A program made the position numbers and the translations under genes. A stretch of 7,517 nucleotides of DNA from Weeksellaceae bacterium. GTDB lineage: Bacteria > Bacteroidota > Bacteroidia > Flavobacteriales > Weeksellaceae. Of the stretch, positions 7,262 to 7,517 are shown in pieces; the first letter of the stretch is position 1, and every line of letters begins with the position of its first letter. Location: the NCBI GenBank assembly GCA_028694715.1, contig JAQVKJ010000056.1, positions 1-7,517 on the forward strand. The letters run 5' to 3'. The notes under the pieces were generated by a model. The model did not search any database and was not told the origin of the DNA. It worked only from the letters and a program-made list of their open reading frames with translations.

Positions 7262-7517
7262 TCAACTTTTGGTTTTGAGCAGCTCCTTGTATTCTGTCAG
7301 CAGTGCTTCCCAAAGTTGTTTTTGTTCGTATCTTGAGACGATCATTTCCCGGGCAGCAGCTTTCATTCTTTTCCTGGCCGATGGGTCGCTCATCATTCTG
7401 CGCATGGCGCGGCCCAGGCCATCGACATCTTTTTTGGGAACGATCAGCCCGTTGGTTTGGCGGTGTATGATTTCGTTGCATCCGTTGATGTCGCTGACCA
7501 CCGAAGGCAGTGCCATG
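7262..7517 (-). CDS. glycosyltransferase family 4-type protein, C-terminal fragment
   Basis: Only the last 84 residues or so are in the window; the gene continues past base 7517. The visible part is the end of the second Rossmann domain of a GT-B glycosyltransferase: ALPSVVSDINGCNEII (strand and G-x-x-E loop that lies near the nucleotide sugar), NGLIVPKKDVDGLGRAMRRM, then the C-terminal helices with AREMIVSRYEQKQLWEALLTEY. These enzymes move a sugar from a nucleotide donor to a growing glycan at the cytoplasmic face of the inner membrane, usually for exopolysaccharide, capsule or lipopolysaccharide. The upstream E-x7-E motif would be outside the window. The methionine at 7516 is an internal residue, not a start. 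The stop is TGA at 7264-7262. The next gene on this strand starts 207 nt away behind its own promoter, so co-transcription is not required. Donor and acceptor are unknown. Confidence 0.9.
   Translation of the reverse strand, partial: MALPSVVSDINGCNEIIHRQTNGLIVPKKDVDGLGRAMRRMMSDPSARKRMKAAAREMIVSRYEQKQLWEALLTEYKELLKTKS

Noticed and set aside
7149..7265. A 38-codon minus-strand frame that could start at TTG overlapping the glycosyltransferase stop (TTGA) and end at TAA 7151-7149.
   Set aside because: TTG starts are rare in this phylum. The sequence is low-complexity Ser/Asn/Lys/Arg with no recognisable family, and the longer version merely shadows the glycosyltransferase.

Overview
The window is a 7.5 kb piece of a Bacteroidota chromosome. 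Three signs support this. A large secreted protein ends in a type IX secretion system (T9SS) sorting domain, a secretion route found only in this phylum. A textbook Bacteroidota promoter (TTTG, 19-nt spacer, TATTTTTG) lies before that gene. The coding starts lack Shine-Dalgarno sequences and are preceded by A-rich leaders. The genus cannot be told from the sequence; a Flavobacteriia- or Saprospiria-like lineage is only a guess.

Layout. Positions 1-1059 (+) hold the 3' three quarters of radA, a DNA recombination and repair ATPase cut by the window edge. A complete dodecin gene (1116-1316, +) follows after 56 nt and ends at a strong intrinsic terminator (1338-1369). Next comes a hotdog-fold acyl-CoA thioesterase (1397-1795, +). 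The next large gene converges on it from the minus strand. Between them (1796-1969) are the minus-strand gene's terminator (1923-1963) and a 33-codon minus-strand reading frame that may or may not be real. Most of the window (1970-7054, -) is one gene for a 1694-residue secreted modular protein. Upstream of it on the same strand, 207 nt away, is the C-terminal end of a GT4-type glycosyltransferase (7262 to the window end).

The genes do not form an obvious pathway. RadA, dodecin and the thioesterase are housekeeping genes in loose tandem. The giant protein is a surface or secreted product with its own promoter and terminator, so it is probably an independent transcription unit. Its architecture runs: signal peptide, charged disordered linker, Rhs/WapA-like N-terminal module, DNRLRE-like beta-sandwich, GEVED domain, Ig-like domain, jelly-roll nested in a second Ig-like domain, beta-rich region, T9SS sorting domain. 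No catalytic domain was recognised in it. The most interesting signals are two AT-rich patches in this gene that match single domain segments (mosaic origin), its promoter-corrected start, and the small cysteine-ended frame behind its terminator. I found no CRISPR array, mobile element, tRNA, rRNA or convincing new defence or metabolic system.
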